Source: Cannabis sativa (lineage: Eukaryota > Streptophyta > Magnoliopsida > Rosales > Cannabaceae). From it: DNA of 64,000 nucleotides. Location: the NCBI RefSeq assembly GCF_029168945.1, contig NC_083601.1:23464160-23528159 (forward strand), given 5' to 3'. Below the pieces are notes generated by a model. It saw only the letters and a program-made list of their open reading frames with translations, did not search any database and was not told where the DNA came from. Made by a program: the position numbers and the translations under genes. Shown here in pieces: positions 1 through 10,017 of this stretch. Position 1 is the first letter of the stretch. Each line of letters opens with the position of its first letter.

Positions 1-257
1 TCAAAAATTCATAACTAATTCAAATAAAATCGAAATTGAGTTCTGTAAAAGGCTAACTTGCTTAATTTTTTCCATACTATCCAATAAAAATAATTACAGA
101 AACAAAATCGCAATTATTTTTCACGAAAATTTACAAACATCAATCAATCATCAAATAACACCCAATACAACATGATACCATCCAAAAACATACAAACAAT
201 CGTTTTAAAGTCCAAATTTCTAAAAAGTAAATCAATTACCATGGCTCTGAGGCCAAT
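1..257 (-). mobile_element. Internal 5' leader of a Copia-type LTR retrotransposon (partial)
   Basis: Read on the minus strand, the LTR at 258-2152 ends in TAACA and is followed by a primer binding site (241-257, minus strand TGGCCTCAGAGCCAT) of the initiator tRNA-Met type. The remaining AT-rich sequence matches, with divergence, the leader of the full element at about 44640-44890 (shared stretches near the PBS, the ACATGAxxCCATCCAAA segment and the GCTTAATTTTT segment). No coding sequence is visible. The rest of the element lies left of the window. Confidence 0.75.
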
Positions 258-2152
258 TGTTAGAAATTTATTTTACCAGGATCTTAGATCTACTCACAAG
301 TATGTTTATTAACACCCTAAATATGAACTTTCTAAAACGATGAAATAAACACATATAAAGTTTAAGAAACCTTACATTGGCTGCAGCAGAATAATATGGC
401 TCCTTCCGTTCAGATATCTAGCCCTTGATTCCTTTCTGTAGCAGAGCATTATCAATATCTGAACCTGGATCTCTTTCTCTGAATCTTTGATGCTGAAACT
501 CCTTTGCTGATGATCTTTCTTCACGATCTTCCTCACTATGATTGAGGTATCACTTAATGTGTGTGGGCACTACTCTAATCACTAAGGATTTCGAAATTCA
601 AAGGAAGAAGAAAGAAGAAGTGGTAGCTAAAGATAGGGAGAGAGAAGGCTCAGTTTTTCTGATTCAGAAAGTGTCAGAAGAAAAGTCTATTTTTCCTGAA
701 GCCTTCACTATCTATTTATAGCATTCCACTAGGGTTAGATTTGAATTATATGGCATTAAAATAATGAAAAAATCAACTTAAAAACCTACAATAGGTGGCC
801 GGCCATACACTAATGGATTGGGCCTTGCTTTTTGTAATTTTGCAATTTTAACACCTTTTGTATCTGATTTTCTCAAAAATGCCAATTTCCTAATTCAAAC
901 ATTTAAATGCCAATTCTAACTATTTAATAACTATAAATAATTATTAAATAATATTGTCATTTATCATATTTATTAATTGAACCATACAAAGTATCATAAT
1001 TAACAAATATGCCCCTATAAACTCTTTCTTTACAATTTCGCCCTTACTTAGTGAAAAATTCACAAATAGACATAGTCTAACTTGTGAATTATAATTGATT
1101 AATCAAAACCAATTACATGAGTCTTACAAGCAATATTATCTCAACTAGTGGGGGGACCATGGGTCTATATAACCGAGCTTCCAATAAGTAGATCAAGAAT
1201 TTAGCACTAAAATTCACTAACTTATTAATTCTTTGTTGAATCCACGCATAGAACTTAGAATTGCACTCTCAGTATATAGAATGCTCTATATGTTCCACCA
1301 TATAGACACATCATTAGTTATCCATTGTTATAATCCTAATGTGATCAATTATCCTCTATATGAATGATCTACACAGTAAAGGGATTAAATTACCGTAACA
1401 CCCTACTATGTATTTTATCCTTAAAACACTTGACCCTGTATAAATGATATTTCAGCTTATGTGAAATGAGATCTCCACCATTTATTTGAGTTTGGTCAAG
1501 CTCGAAGGAGATCATCCTTTGCTTACTATTCGCCAGATAGAAGCTATAGATTCCATGTTTATGCTAGCGCTCCCACTCAATTGCACTACCGTGTTCCCAA
1601 AAAGTACGTATCACCCTGGCCTAAAAGTAGGCTTAACTAACAATTCAAAGAACACGAATAGCCTTTCAAGATTGAGCCTAATCATAAAAGTATTAAGATC
1701 ATTTGATCTAGGATCAACTAGGCGATATTGACTTGAATAGATTTTACGGTAAGTTTAATTAAATCTAAGTCAAAGTTCAATATCGGTCCCTTCCGATGCA
1801 TACTCCATGCATCCAACCTGAGCTTTACTTTAACCAATGTTCTGGAAAGAACATAGTATTTCTCCAAATACAAGTAAACTCTTGTTGTAGATTATCATAT
1901 CAGTAAAACCCTGTGTCTGATAAATCTAGGAAACTTTATTCACATAGTCATGTTTACTTTCCAATGTGTTGACGGCACAATAAACAGGATCAAGTATGTG
2001 AAAAGGGTTTCAGATGAATCTATACATTATGTACATATGATCATGAAATAAATCATGTGAACCATGCAACATTAAATGTTATTTCTGATCTATATTAATA
2101 AGTAAATCTGATTATATTGAAATGAGTTTTATTTAGGGCATAAAACCCAACA
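258..2152 (-). mobile_element. 5' LTR of the 1.85-kb Copia family (minus-strand element)
   Basis: The LTR is bounded by TGTTGG/CCAACA-type ends (plus strand TGTTAGAAAT at 258, ACCCAACA at 2152). Its sequence is shared along its length with the LTRs at 36814-38662, 44891-46739, 46869-48755 and 19631-21513. Because a PBS lies to its left, this is the 5' LTR of a minus-strand element. It is inserted inside another LTR of the same family, whose remaining part is 2153-2758. Its partner LTR is outside the window, so the target duplication cannot be checked. Confidence 0.8.
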
Positions 2153-2758
2153 GAAATGATAAAACAGCAAAATTGCAAAATTGAGGCCCAAATCCAATAT
2201 GCCATGGCCGGCCACCTTTGTAGGGTTTATCATCTGATATTTTCATTATTTTAATGCCAAATAATTCAAACCTAACCCTATATGGTATTCTATAAATAGA
2301 TAGTGATGGCTTCAGGAAAAATAGACTTTCTTATCTTGTTTCCTTCAGAGAAAAACCTGAGCCTTCTCTCTCTATACCTAGCCGCCACCTTCACCTCCTT
2401 CTTCTTCCTTGAATATTTCGAACCTCTTAGTGATAGAGTAGTGCCCACACACAGCAAGTAGTACCTCAATCATAGTGAGGAAGATCGTGAAGAAAGACAT
2501 TCAACAAGAAGTAGATTCAGCATTAAAGGAAGGAGAGAAAAAGATCCAGGTTCAGATCTTGATAATACTATGCGACAGAAAGGATACAAGGGTTAGAGAT
2601 CTAAACGGAAGGAGACATATTATTCCACTGCACCCAATGTAAGGTTTCTCATACTTTATATGTGTTTAATTTTATAATCGTTTTAGAAATTCATATTTAG
2701 GGTGTTAATCAACATACTTGTGAGTAGATCTAAGATCCTGGTAAAATAATTTCCAACA
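2153..2758 (+). mobile_element. Truncated LTR of the same Copia family, opposite orientation
   Basis: This is roughly the last third of the family LTR in plus orientation, ending GGTAAAATAATTTCCAACA at 2758. It is approximately the reverse complement of 258-870, including the GGCCGGCCA motif, the AAATAGATAGTGATGGCTT segment and the CGGAAGGAG segment. Its left part was displaced by the minus-strand insertion ending at 2152. LINE sequence begins directly at 2759 with no PBS, so this is the 3' end of a solo LTR or of a 3' LTR inserted in the LINE. Confidence 0.7.
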
Positions 2759-3446
2759 TATCACCCATAGTAGTGGCATTTTTTTTCTTAGGAATCAACA
2801 CTAAATTAGTATGATTAAGACCAGCAGGCAATTGACCAAATAAGAAAAAAGAGCGGACCTGTTTGATGACATCATTACCCACAATTGCCCAACACTTTTG
2901 ATAAAAACCCAGAGTCATGCCATCGGGCCCAGGGAATTTATCTGGGTGCATCTGAAATAGAGCCTCTTTCACTTCCTCATCAGTCAAGGGTTGCAAGAGA
3001 GAGTCATTCTGAGTTGAAGTCACAGAAGCAGAAATCCCATCAAGAACATCATCCATAATACAGTTGGAACTAGCAAACAGATTCTGGAAGTAAGAACACA
3101 TGACATCTGATAGACCCGATTCCCAGTCAACCCAACTTCGATCTTCGCATTGGAGTTTATCAATAGCATTCATACGACGCCGAGAAGAAGCCGTTGCATG
3201 AAAAAATTTACTATTTTTATCCCCCTTCTGAAGCCACAATTGTTTCGATCGTTGACGCCAAAACACCTCCTTCAGAGTGAGAACTTCAAAAAGTTCTGTC
3301 TCAGCTTCCTTATATTTAGAAATTGCATCAGGATCTCTACCTTGTTTCCACCGCCTCACCTCCTTCTTCCAATATTTTATACGAGAAGCAAAATTACCTG
3401 AGTAATCTTTGCCCCAAACCGAAAGAGATTCCCCACACATTTGTAT
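2759..3446 (-). pseudogene. LINE (non-LTR retrotransposon) ORF2 fragment, reverse transcriptase start
   Basis: The minus-strand frame runs open from the Sirevirus insertion to the LTR boundary. It carries typical plant L1 ORF2 linker and early RT motifs: FWRQRSKQLWLQKGDKNSKFFH, a KFPGPDGM block and LVLIPKKKNATTMGD. The conserved YxDD core and everything downstream are missing, because the frame is cut at 2759 by an LTR. Upstream it joins in sense with the endonuclease part at 10018-10826 once the Copia insertion and one copy of TGTAT are removed. It is part of one dead LINE copy and makes no functional protein by itself. Confidence 0.85.
3442..3446. repeat. Target site duplication TGTAT (left copy)
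   Basis: TGTAT directly precedes the LTR start TGTTGACC at 3447 and recurs at 10013-10017 directly after the LTR end GGGCTAACA. It is an exact 5-bp duplication inside LINE ORF2 and defines the limits of the inserted element. Confidence 0.95.
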
Positions 3447-4955
3447 TGTTGACCAAAAGTCATTCACTCATTTATTTTGATGATAAATAAATATTTGATT
3501 ATTATTTGTTACTAATCTTTTCTTGATTATTTTGCAAGCAAGTTCACAGAGTATCTATATTTGCTCGGTAAAGTCAAACATAATCAAAGAAGTAGATTCA
3601 ACAAGTATATAAACTACTTCATACTTCATAAGAGGAAAAGATTCATCAAGGGATCAACAAGTCACCCTATTCAAAAAAGGTCTTCAAAAAGCTCAAAGTC
3701 AAAAGTCAACCCGAAAGTCAAAGTCAAAGTCAAAGTCAAAAGTCAACTCTCGGGAAAATTCAACATGGGATCAAAAACATGTAAATCAAGCTAGGAGGCT
3801 CATCTACATCAAGACTACTCAAAATAAAATGGTATAAATTTGCTTTAGTCTTGTTAAAGTGATTTGCATAGTACACTAGGATTTATAAGTTCAAAAGTTT
3901 GGCTCACTAACTTGTGCGACAAGTTATTTCACAAAAAATGATATCTAAATTTTCTAAATTGATTTTTAAGATCACATATAATTTAACTAAGAGAACGCAA
4001 CTGGAATTTTTGAAATCGGATAAACGAGTAAAAAGTTATGCACGTTTTAGTTCGAAAAAAAAATGAACCTTTTGCATCTGGAATTCCGGTTCCCATCCGG
4101 AATTCCGGTTGCCAACCGGAATTCCGGTTGTAACCAATCCGGAATTCCGGATCACGGCTGAAGTGGCCTCGAAAAATGTGCTAACGGCTATAAACGGCTA
4201 GTTTTCATTCCTACACTATATAAACTCGTTTTTCACTCAAAAATGTTGGTTGGTTGAGCTTCTATTCATCATATAATATCATTCTAAGTGTTCTAAACTA
4301 AAGAATTATCATCTTTTCATAAACACACCAACCACACACACTTGAGCCAAACTTGTTCTTATCTTCTCTAGTGTGCTTGCAATTCTCTCTAGGATTTTAC
4401 TTTGTTTTCCATCTTATTAGAGAGAGTTTGCTTTGTATTTCAAAATTACATATTCATTATATTGAGAGGTGAGGTTGGCACCGGTAGAAAAACAACTCGG
4501 TTGTAGGTGAGGTTGACACCGATTTTGTAAACAACCCGAGAAAAGTGAGATTGGCACTTCAACAATCCGGCGAGGTTGATAGTCCTTGGAAGAAAACTAT
4601 TGTGAGAGGTTTGGGAAAAACCTTGGTGAAAAATTCCCCGGTTGTAAGGGTTAGTCAAGCCCGTTAACTTGGCTCGATATTGGAACTCAAAGCTAGGTCC
4701 ATAGCTTTGAAGACCAAGGACGTAGGTGGCATAGTTCTACCGAACCTTGTAAAAATCGAGAGTTTGCATCTTCTAATCCTTAAACTCTTTATTTTACAAG
4801 TTTGATTATTTGTCATAATATATTGCTTGCCATATTACTTGCTTTTATTTGATTAAGTGGCTAATTGCTTAATTTTGTGTTAAAAGTTTTGATTTACCGA
4901 AATTAGTATAAATTTCCAATTCACCCCCCTCTTGGAAACATATCTTGGGCTAACA
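3447..4955 (+). repeat. 5' LTR of the gag-only Copia element
   Basis: The LTR starts TGTTGACC and ends GGGCTAACA. It includes an AAAGTC hexamer repeat (about 3713-3745), four copies of a 12-bp palindrome (4078-4150) and a likely TATA region near 4215 (CACTATATAAACTC). The short frames at 3561-3794 and, on the minus strand, 4446-4658 recur in the other LTR only because the LTR is duplicated; they show no protein-family features. Confidence 0.93.
4078..4150. repeat. Cluster of four CCGGAATTCCGG palindromes in the LTR
   Basis: The self-complementary 12-mer CCGGAATTCCGG occurs at 4097, 4116 and 4139, with a one-mismatch copy (CTGGAATTCCGG) at 4078. Spacings are 19, 19 and 23 bp. The cluster lies about 60 bp upstream of the probable TATA sequence at 4215. 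The same cluster is in the 3' LTR from 9134. It could be a promoter element or hairpin array. Confidence 0.85.
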
Positions 4956-4976
4956 ATTGGTATCAGAGCAAGGGCT
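4956..4976 (+). promoter_or_regulatory. Primer binding site (initiator tRNA-Met type)
   Basis: TTGGTATCAGAGCAAGGG starts 2 bp after the 5' LTR end. TGGTATCAGAGC is the usual plant Copia and Ty3 PBS, complementary to the 3' end of initiator tRNA-Met. Confidence 0.9.
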
Positions 4977-5009
4977 CAAATAATTTGATTAGATTTCACA
5001 ATCTAGAGC

Positions 5010-6647
5010 ATGGCGTTTCCAAGCAATTCACACAATAACATGCTAGAAGGTTTAAGCACAAGTATAGCACCATTCTTTGATGGGGTAGACTTTCCTTATT
5101 GGAAAATTAGAATGGAAACGTATCTTCAATCCATTGATTATGATTTGTGGCATATTGTATGTTATGGTCCTTACATTCCTATGCATGTTGTAGATGGTGT
5201 AGAAACTATAAAGAAATATGATATATATAATGAAAATGATAAGAAGATGATGTCTAAGAATGCTAAGGCTAAGTATGCTTTAATATGTGGACTAGATAGA
5301 GATATATTTAAAAATATTGAGCATGTCTCCTCGGCTCATGACATGTGGAAAATGTTAGAAGTAACTCATCAAGGAACTAGTGCCATGAAAGAAACTAAAA
5401 TTCAACTTTTAGTTACTCAATATGAAAATTTCAAGATGTTACAACATGATACCATTGCTAACATGTATACTCGTTTCACAACTATTACTAATGGTTTGAA
5501 CTCTCTTGGCAAGGTACTTACACAAAAGGATATGGTGACCAAAATTTTGAGAAGTCTCACCAAAGCCTACCAAGGCAAAGTAGTTGCCATCCAAGAAGCC
5601 AAGGACCTCTCAACTCTACCATTGGAAGAGCTCATTGGTTCTCTCATGAATCATGAGATTTTCATGAATGCTCAAGAAGAAGAGGAAGTTGATAAAAAGA
5701 AGAAGAACACAATTGCATTCAAATCCACTTCACATGATGATAGTGAAGCTAGTGAGGATGTTGATAGTGATATGGAGGATATAACCCTACTCACAAAGAA
5801 CTTTAAGAAGTTTTTGAAGTTCAAGAAGAATGCAAATAGATTTTACAACTCAAGGGAGAGCTCAAGAAAAGATGATCAAATTATTTGCTATGAATGCAAA
5901 AAGCCCGGTCATATGAAAACGGATTGTCCTTTGAGAAAGAGGAGTAGAAGAAGGGCAATGATGGCTACTTGGAGTGAAAGTGAGAAAGAAAGTTCTGAAG
6001 ATGAACAACATGAGATAGTCAACACTTGCTTTATGGCCATTGATGATAAGGTAAGTAATCCTAACCATACAAGTGATTTTGAAAGTGAAAGTGATGATGA
6101 TGCACTTGATATGTCTTATGATGAATTATCAAAATCATTCAATGATTTGCTTGTTGATTTTGAAAAATTGCTTGCTAAGAGCTCAACTCAAAGAAAGAAA
6201 ATAAGTTTATTGTTTGAAGAAGTTGAGGCTTTGAAAGTCAAAGAAATTGAGTTTTTGATTGAAACCCAATGCAAAAAGTGTTCCTTATTTGAAAAAGATG
6301 TTGTAAACTTGAAAGCTAAAATTGATGATTTAAACAAGGTGGTTTACAATTTTACAAAAGGAAAAGAGAATTTTGAAATGATACTTGGGAGTCAAAAATG
6401 TGCTTTTTCAAAAAGTGATATAGGATATAACACTAGTGTGAAACAAAAATTTCTTAGGAATTTCTTTGTCAAATCATCTAGTAATTTGAACTTAACTTGC
6501 ACTTATTGTAACCAAGATGGTCATACTAAATCCTATTGCCATGTGAAAAAGAATGCCTATTTTGGTAAGGCTATTTGGATACCAAAGGTTTTAAACACTA
6601 ACATCAAAGGACCCAAATTCATGTGGGTACCCAAAAGAAAGATATAA
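5010..6647 (+). CDS. Gag protein of a Sirevirus-like Copia element, 545 aa
   Basis: This is the structural nucleocapsid/capsid protein of the retrotransposon, expected to build virus-like particles and bind element RNA. The N-terminal part (about residues 15-230) matches the Copia gag fold (FFDGVDFPYWKIRMETYL start; the MKETKIQLLVTQYENFKM block is typical of the UBN2-type domain). A first zinc knuckle CX2CX4HX4C lies at residues 293-306, followed by the ATWSESEKESSEDE and CFMAI blocks seen in Sirevirus gags. A predicted coiled coil follows at about 370-450, then a second CX2CX4HX4C knuckle at 497-510. The frame then stops at WVPKRKI, about where the protease would begin in an autonomous relative. 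It is uninterrupted from the ATG 54 bp after the LTR. It could act in cis and use pol enzymes from another copy. Confidence 0.9.
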   Translation: MAFPSNSHNNMLEGLSTSIAPFFDGVDFPYWKIRMETYLQSIDYDLWHIVCYGPYIPMHVVDGVETIKKYDIYNENDKKMMSKNAKAKYALICGLDRDIFKNIEHVSSAHDMWKMLEVTHQGTSAMKETKIQLLVTQYENFKMLQHDTIANMYTRFTTITNGLNSLGKVLTQKDMVTKILRSLTKAYQGKVVAIQEAKDLSTLPLEELIGSLMNHEIFMNAQEEEEVDKKKKNTIAFKSTSHDDSEASEDVDSDMEDITLLTKNFKKFLKFKKNANRFYNSRESSRKDDQIICYECKKPGHMKTDCPLRKRSRRRAMMATWSESEKESSEDEQHEIVNTCFMAIDDKVSNPNHTSDFESESDDDALDMSYDELSKSFNDLLVDFEKLLAKSSTQRKKISLLFEEVEALKVKEIEFLIETQCKKCSLFEKDVVNLKAKIDDLNKVVYNFTKGKENFEMILGSQKCAFSKSDIGYNTSVKQKFLRNFFVKSSSNLNLTCTYCNQDGHTKSYCHVKKNAYFGKAIWIPKVLNTNIKGPKFMWVPKRKI

Positions 6648-7189
6648 GTTTGTTTTGTAGGTATCAATAAAGAGGAACCAAAGTTGGCTCTTGGGTGTTA
6701 ATGCTTAAAGAAGAATGCCAATTTCCTACATTACCAACAAGTCTCAAAAAGCATAAAAAAAGAGCGTGTCAATTCTTGAACACAACCTAAATTAACAAAT
6801 TTGGGAATCGGTAATATCATTCTTATTCATTCTACTTATTTTGATGAGATTAAGATGCCTAGATAAAAAGAAAATGAAATTTGAAGTGTTTGGCTAATTG
6901 ACTTGCTTTTGATCCTTCTTGTTCACTCTCTTATGCATACATGCTTAATTGGTATGTCACATACTATTTCTATGAATAAAAGTTTTGATTAGTTGAGTTT
7001 TGACATTCTTGAACTATACATGGTGAAAAATTCACATTATAGGTCATTATGCAAATTTTTGGTGAACTTTGGACATACCTTTGAACTAGTGAATATGTGA
7101 ATTTTTACATATTTGGCTAGTATATGTGTTTATATGTTTGAACATGTCCAAATGAGTGTATTTAGCACGCCTAAAGGTTTTTCTTGATT

Positions 7190-8060
7190 GAAATATACTT
7201 TAAACAAAATTTTGGTATGTCATTTGCTTATTTTCAACTTTTTAAGGCCATAATGGGTGAAATTAGCCAAAATTTCATATTGTTGAGAAAATTGTTGTTT
7301 TGAAAACTTGTACATCTCTAAATACTCATATATAAAATGTCTCAAAAAGAATTTTTCAAAAATAATTCTCAAATCTTGATTTTGGTACTATCTTGCATAA
7401 TTTTGACTTTTTAAGACCTAAAAGAGTGTTTTTCTCTAAACGTGCTCAATTTTTATTATTTTTCAATTCCGTAAGTTTGTACACCTCACATTTGATATTT
7501 TTGACCTACTGGGAAAAGAATTTTTCAATTTGGTTGCATAGAACTCATTTTTGGTAGATTTCTAGTTTTTAAGCAAATCGAAAAGCTTACCGAAAAGTTA
7601 TGATTTTTGACTTTTTTTTCTGATTTTCTTGTTTGAGCATGTTTGTTTTATCATATATCAGCTGTCAAAAAAGATTTTGCATGAAAATTTTTCATAAAAT
7701 CAATTTTTAGTAAGTAAGTTGCTTAAAATGACCTTATATGACCAAAACGAGTAAAACTTGCCAAAATCTCTCATTTTTGAAGCTTTTTCTATTTTTCCAG
7801 CTTGTACACTTCATATTAATCATGTTTAAGCTGATACAAAAAGAATTTTTCAAAAAGGATGCATAAAACTAATTTTTGGTACATATGTTGTTTTTGCTTA
7901 AATTTTTTGAAAAACTTAGCAAAAAGTCTCAACTCTTGTCATCTAATTGATTTAAGTGCATGAACACATTTGTTTTATCATACTTGAGGTATGAGAAAAG
8001 GTTTGAAATCATAACCATGCCATTATTTACCTGCATCTCTTACTTTCAAGGTTTTTGACA
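7190..8060 (+). repeat. Diverged 155-170 bp tandem repeats in the gag-pol-less spacer
   Basis: A core of the form AAAAAGAATTTTTCAAAA, followed 20-30 bp later by CTAATTTTTGGTA and then a TTTTTAAGC or GACTTTTTAAG segment, returns near 7345, 7515, 7670 and 7838. A weaker unit starts near 7195. Spacing is about 154-170 bp. The units are AT-rich and carry no open frame. Confidence 0.6.
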
Positions 8061-8186
8061 TATTTTTTTTTGGTAGATTGAATGTTTAAACTTGTTTTGA
8101 CTATATGAACTTTCATCTTTTTATGCATTTTGAAATTTCTCTTTACCCATTGTGCTTCATTGATACAAGTCATATCTTGTATGATT

Positions 8187-8503
8187 AAGGGGGAGAAATA
8201 TATTTAGCTTGACCTTGCTTCCTCTGCCACCCTTTTTGATGAAATCAAAAGGGGGAGAAATATTGGAATTGATTATTTTGGCATTAATCATATTATGTTT
8301 TCAAGTATTAACAAGTTTATTGAGTATATGATTAAGGGGGAGCTTTGTCATGTTAAGAAAGGGTAACATTAAATATGCAAAGGTAAAACGGTATAAACAA
8401 CATATGCATACATTAAAGGGGAGCTAAACTCAACATGTTTCAATTTACTTTTTCTTTCCGTTAAAATAATCAAATATTTTGATATCATCAAAAAGGGGGA
8501 GAA
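8187..8503 (+). promoter_or_regulatory. Multiple polypurine tracts before the 3' LTR
   Basis: Five purine tracts of the AAGGGGGAG type lie at about 8187, 8247, 8335, 8415 and 8490. The last ends at the LTR start and is the likely plus-strand primer. Repeated PPT motifs upstream of the 3' LTR are a known Sirevirus hallmark. Here they survive although the whole pol is gone. Confidence 0.8.
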
Positions 8504-10012
8504 TGTTGACCAAAAGTCATTCACTCATTTATTTTGATGATAAACAAATATTTGATTATTATTTGTTACTAATCTTTTCTTGATTATTTTGCAAGCAAGT
8601 TCACAGAGTATCTATATTTGCTCGGTAAAGTCAAACATAATCAAAGAAGTAGATTCAACAAGTATATAAACTACTTCATACTTCATAAGAGGAAAAGATT
8701 CATCAAGGGATCAACAAGTCACCCTATTCAAAAAAGGTCTTCAAAAAGCTCAAAGTCAAAAGTCAACCGAAAGTCAAAGTCAAAGTCAAAGTCAAAAGTC
8801 AACTCTCGGGAAAATTCAACATGGGATCAAAAACATGTAAATCAAGCTAGGAGGCTCATCTACATCAAGACTACTCAAAATAAAATGGTATAAATTTGCT
8901 TTAGTCTTGTTAAAGTGATTTGCATAGTACACTAGGATTTATAAGTTCAAAAGTTTGGCTCACTAACTTGTGCGACAAGTTATTTCACAAAAAATGATAT
9001 CTAAATTTTCTAAATTGATTTTTAAGATCACATATAATTTAACTAAGAGAACGCAACTGGAATTTTTGAAATCGGATAAACGAGTAAAAAGTTATGCACG
9101 TTTTAGTTCGAAAAAAAAATGAACCTTTTGCATTTGGAATTCCGGTTCCCATCCGGAATTCCGGTTGCCAACCGGAATTCCGGTTGTAACCAATCCGGAA
9201 TTCCGGATCACAGCTGAAGTGGCCTCGAAAAATGTGCTAACGGCTATAAATGGCTAGTTTTCATTCCTACACTATATAAACTCGTTTTTCACTCAAAAAT
9301 GTTGGTTGGTTGAGCTTCTATTCATCATATAATATCATTCTAAGTGTTCTAAACTAAAGAATTATCATCTTTTCATAAACACACCAACCACACACACTTG
9401 AGCCAAACTTGTTCTTATCTTCTCTAGTGTGCTTGCAATTCTCTCTAGGATTTTACTTTGTTTTCCATCTTATTAGAGAGAGTTTGCTTTGTATTTCAAA
9501 ATTACATATTCATTATATTGAGAGGTGAGGTTGGCACCGGTAGAAAAACAACTCGGTTGTAGGTGAGGTTGACACCGATTTTGTAAACAACCCGAGAAAA
9601 GTGAGATTGGCACTTCAACAATCCGGCGAGGTTGATAGTCCTTGGAAGAAAACTATTGTGAGAGGTTTGGGAAAAACCTTGGTGAAAAATTCCCCGGTTG
9701 TAAGGGTTAGTCAAGCCCGTTAACTTGGCTCGATATTGGAACTCAAAGCTAGGTCCATAGCTTTGAAGACCAAGGACGTAGGTGGCATAGTTCTACCGAA
9801 CCTTGTAAAAATCGAGAGTTTGCATCTTCTAATCCTTAAACTCTTTATTTTACAAGTTTGATTATTTGTCATAATATATTGCTTGCCATATTACTTGCTT
9901 TTATTTGATTAAGTGGCTAATTGCTTAATTTTGTGTTAAAAGTTTTGATTTACCGAAATTAGTATAAATTTCCAATTCACCCCCCCTCTTGGAAACATAT
10001 CTTGGGCTAACA
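8504..10012 (+). repeat. 3' LTR of the gag-only Copia element
   Basis: The 1509-bp LTR is almost identical to 3447-4955. Differences noted by eye: a T/C near the start, loss of one C and gain of one C in homopolymer runs, CATCTGG/CATTTGG, CACGG/CACAG and AAACGG/AAATGG. It is followed by the TSD TGTAT at 10013-10017. Confidence 0.93.
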
Positions 10013-10017
10013 TGTAT

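Larger units (their letters stand above)
3447..10012 (+). mobile_element. Gag-only Sirevirus-like Copia retrotransposon, complete with TSD
   Basis: The 6566-bp element has two 1509-bp LTRs (3447-4955 and 8504-10012), an initiator tRNA-Met type PBS at about 4958 (TGGTATCAGAGCA), one intact gag frame (5010-6647), a 1.86-kb non-coding spacer, and a PPT directly before the 3' LTR. No protease, integrase, RT or RNase H frame is present, not even as relics I can recognise. The gag style (ATWSESExES followed by CFMA) and repeated AAGGGGGAG tracts are those of the Sirevirus lineage. The layout is that of a non-autonomous TR-GAG element, which would need pol supplied in trans. I count about four substitutions and two 1-bp indels between the LTRs, so the insertion is very recent. 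Confidence 0.9.

Noticed and set aside
1486..1731. Plus-strand frame of 70-80 codons recurring in LTR copies (also 37998-38213 and 46075-46290)
   Set aside because: It lies inside LTRs and antisense to the elements, it recurs only because the LTR does, and it is broken in the more diverged copies. No family features.
4078..4150. Regular repeats considered as a CRISPR-like array
   Set aside because: The repeats are 12-bp palindromes with 7-11 bp gaps inside a plant LTR. There are no unique spacers and no cas genes.
4956..4976. tRNA-like sequence near PBS sites
   Set aside because: Only the short complement of initiator tRNA-Met is present. There is no tRNA cloverleaf at any of the PBS positions.
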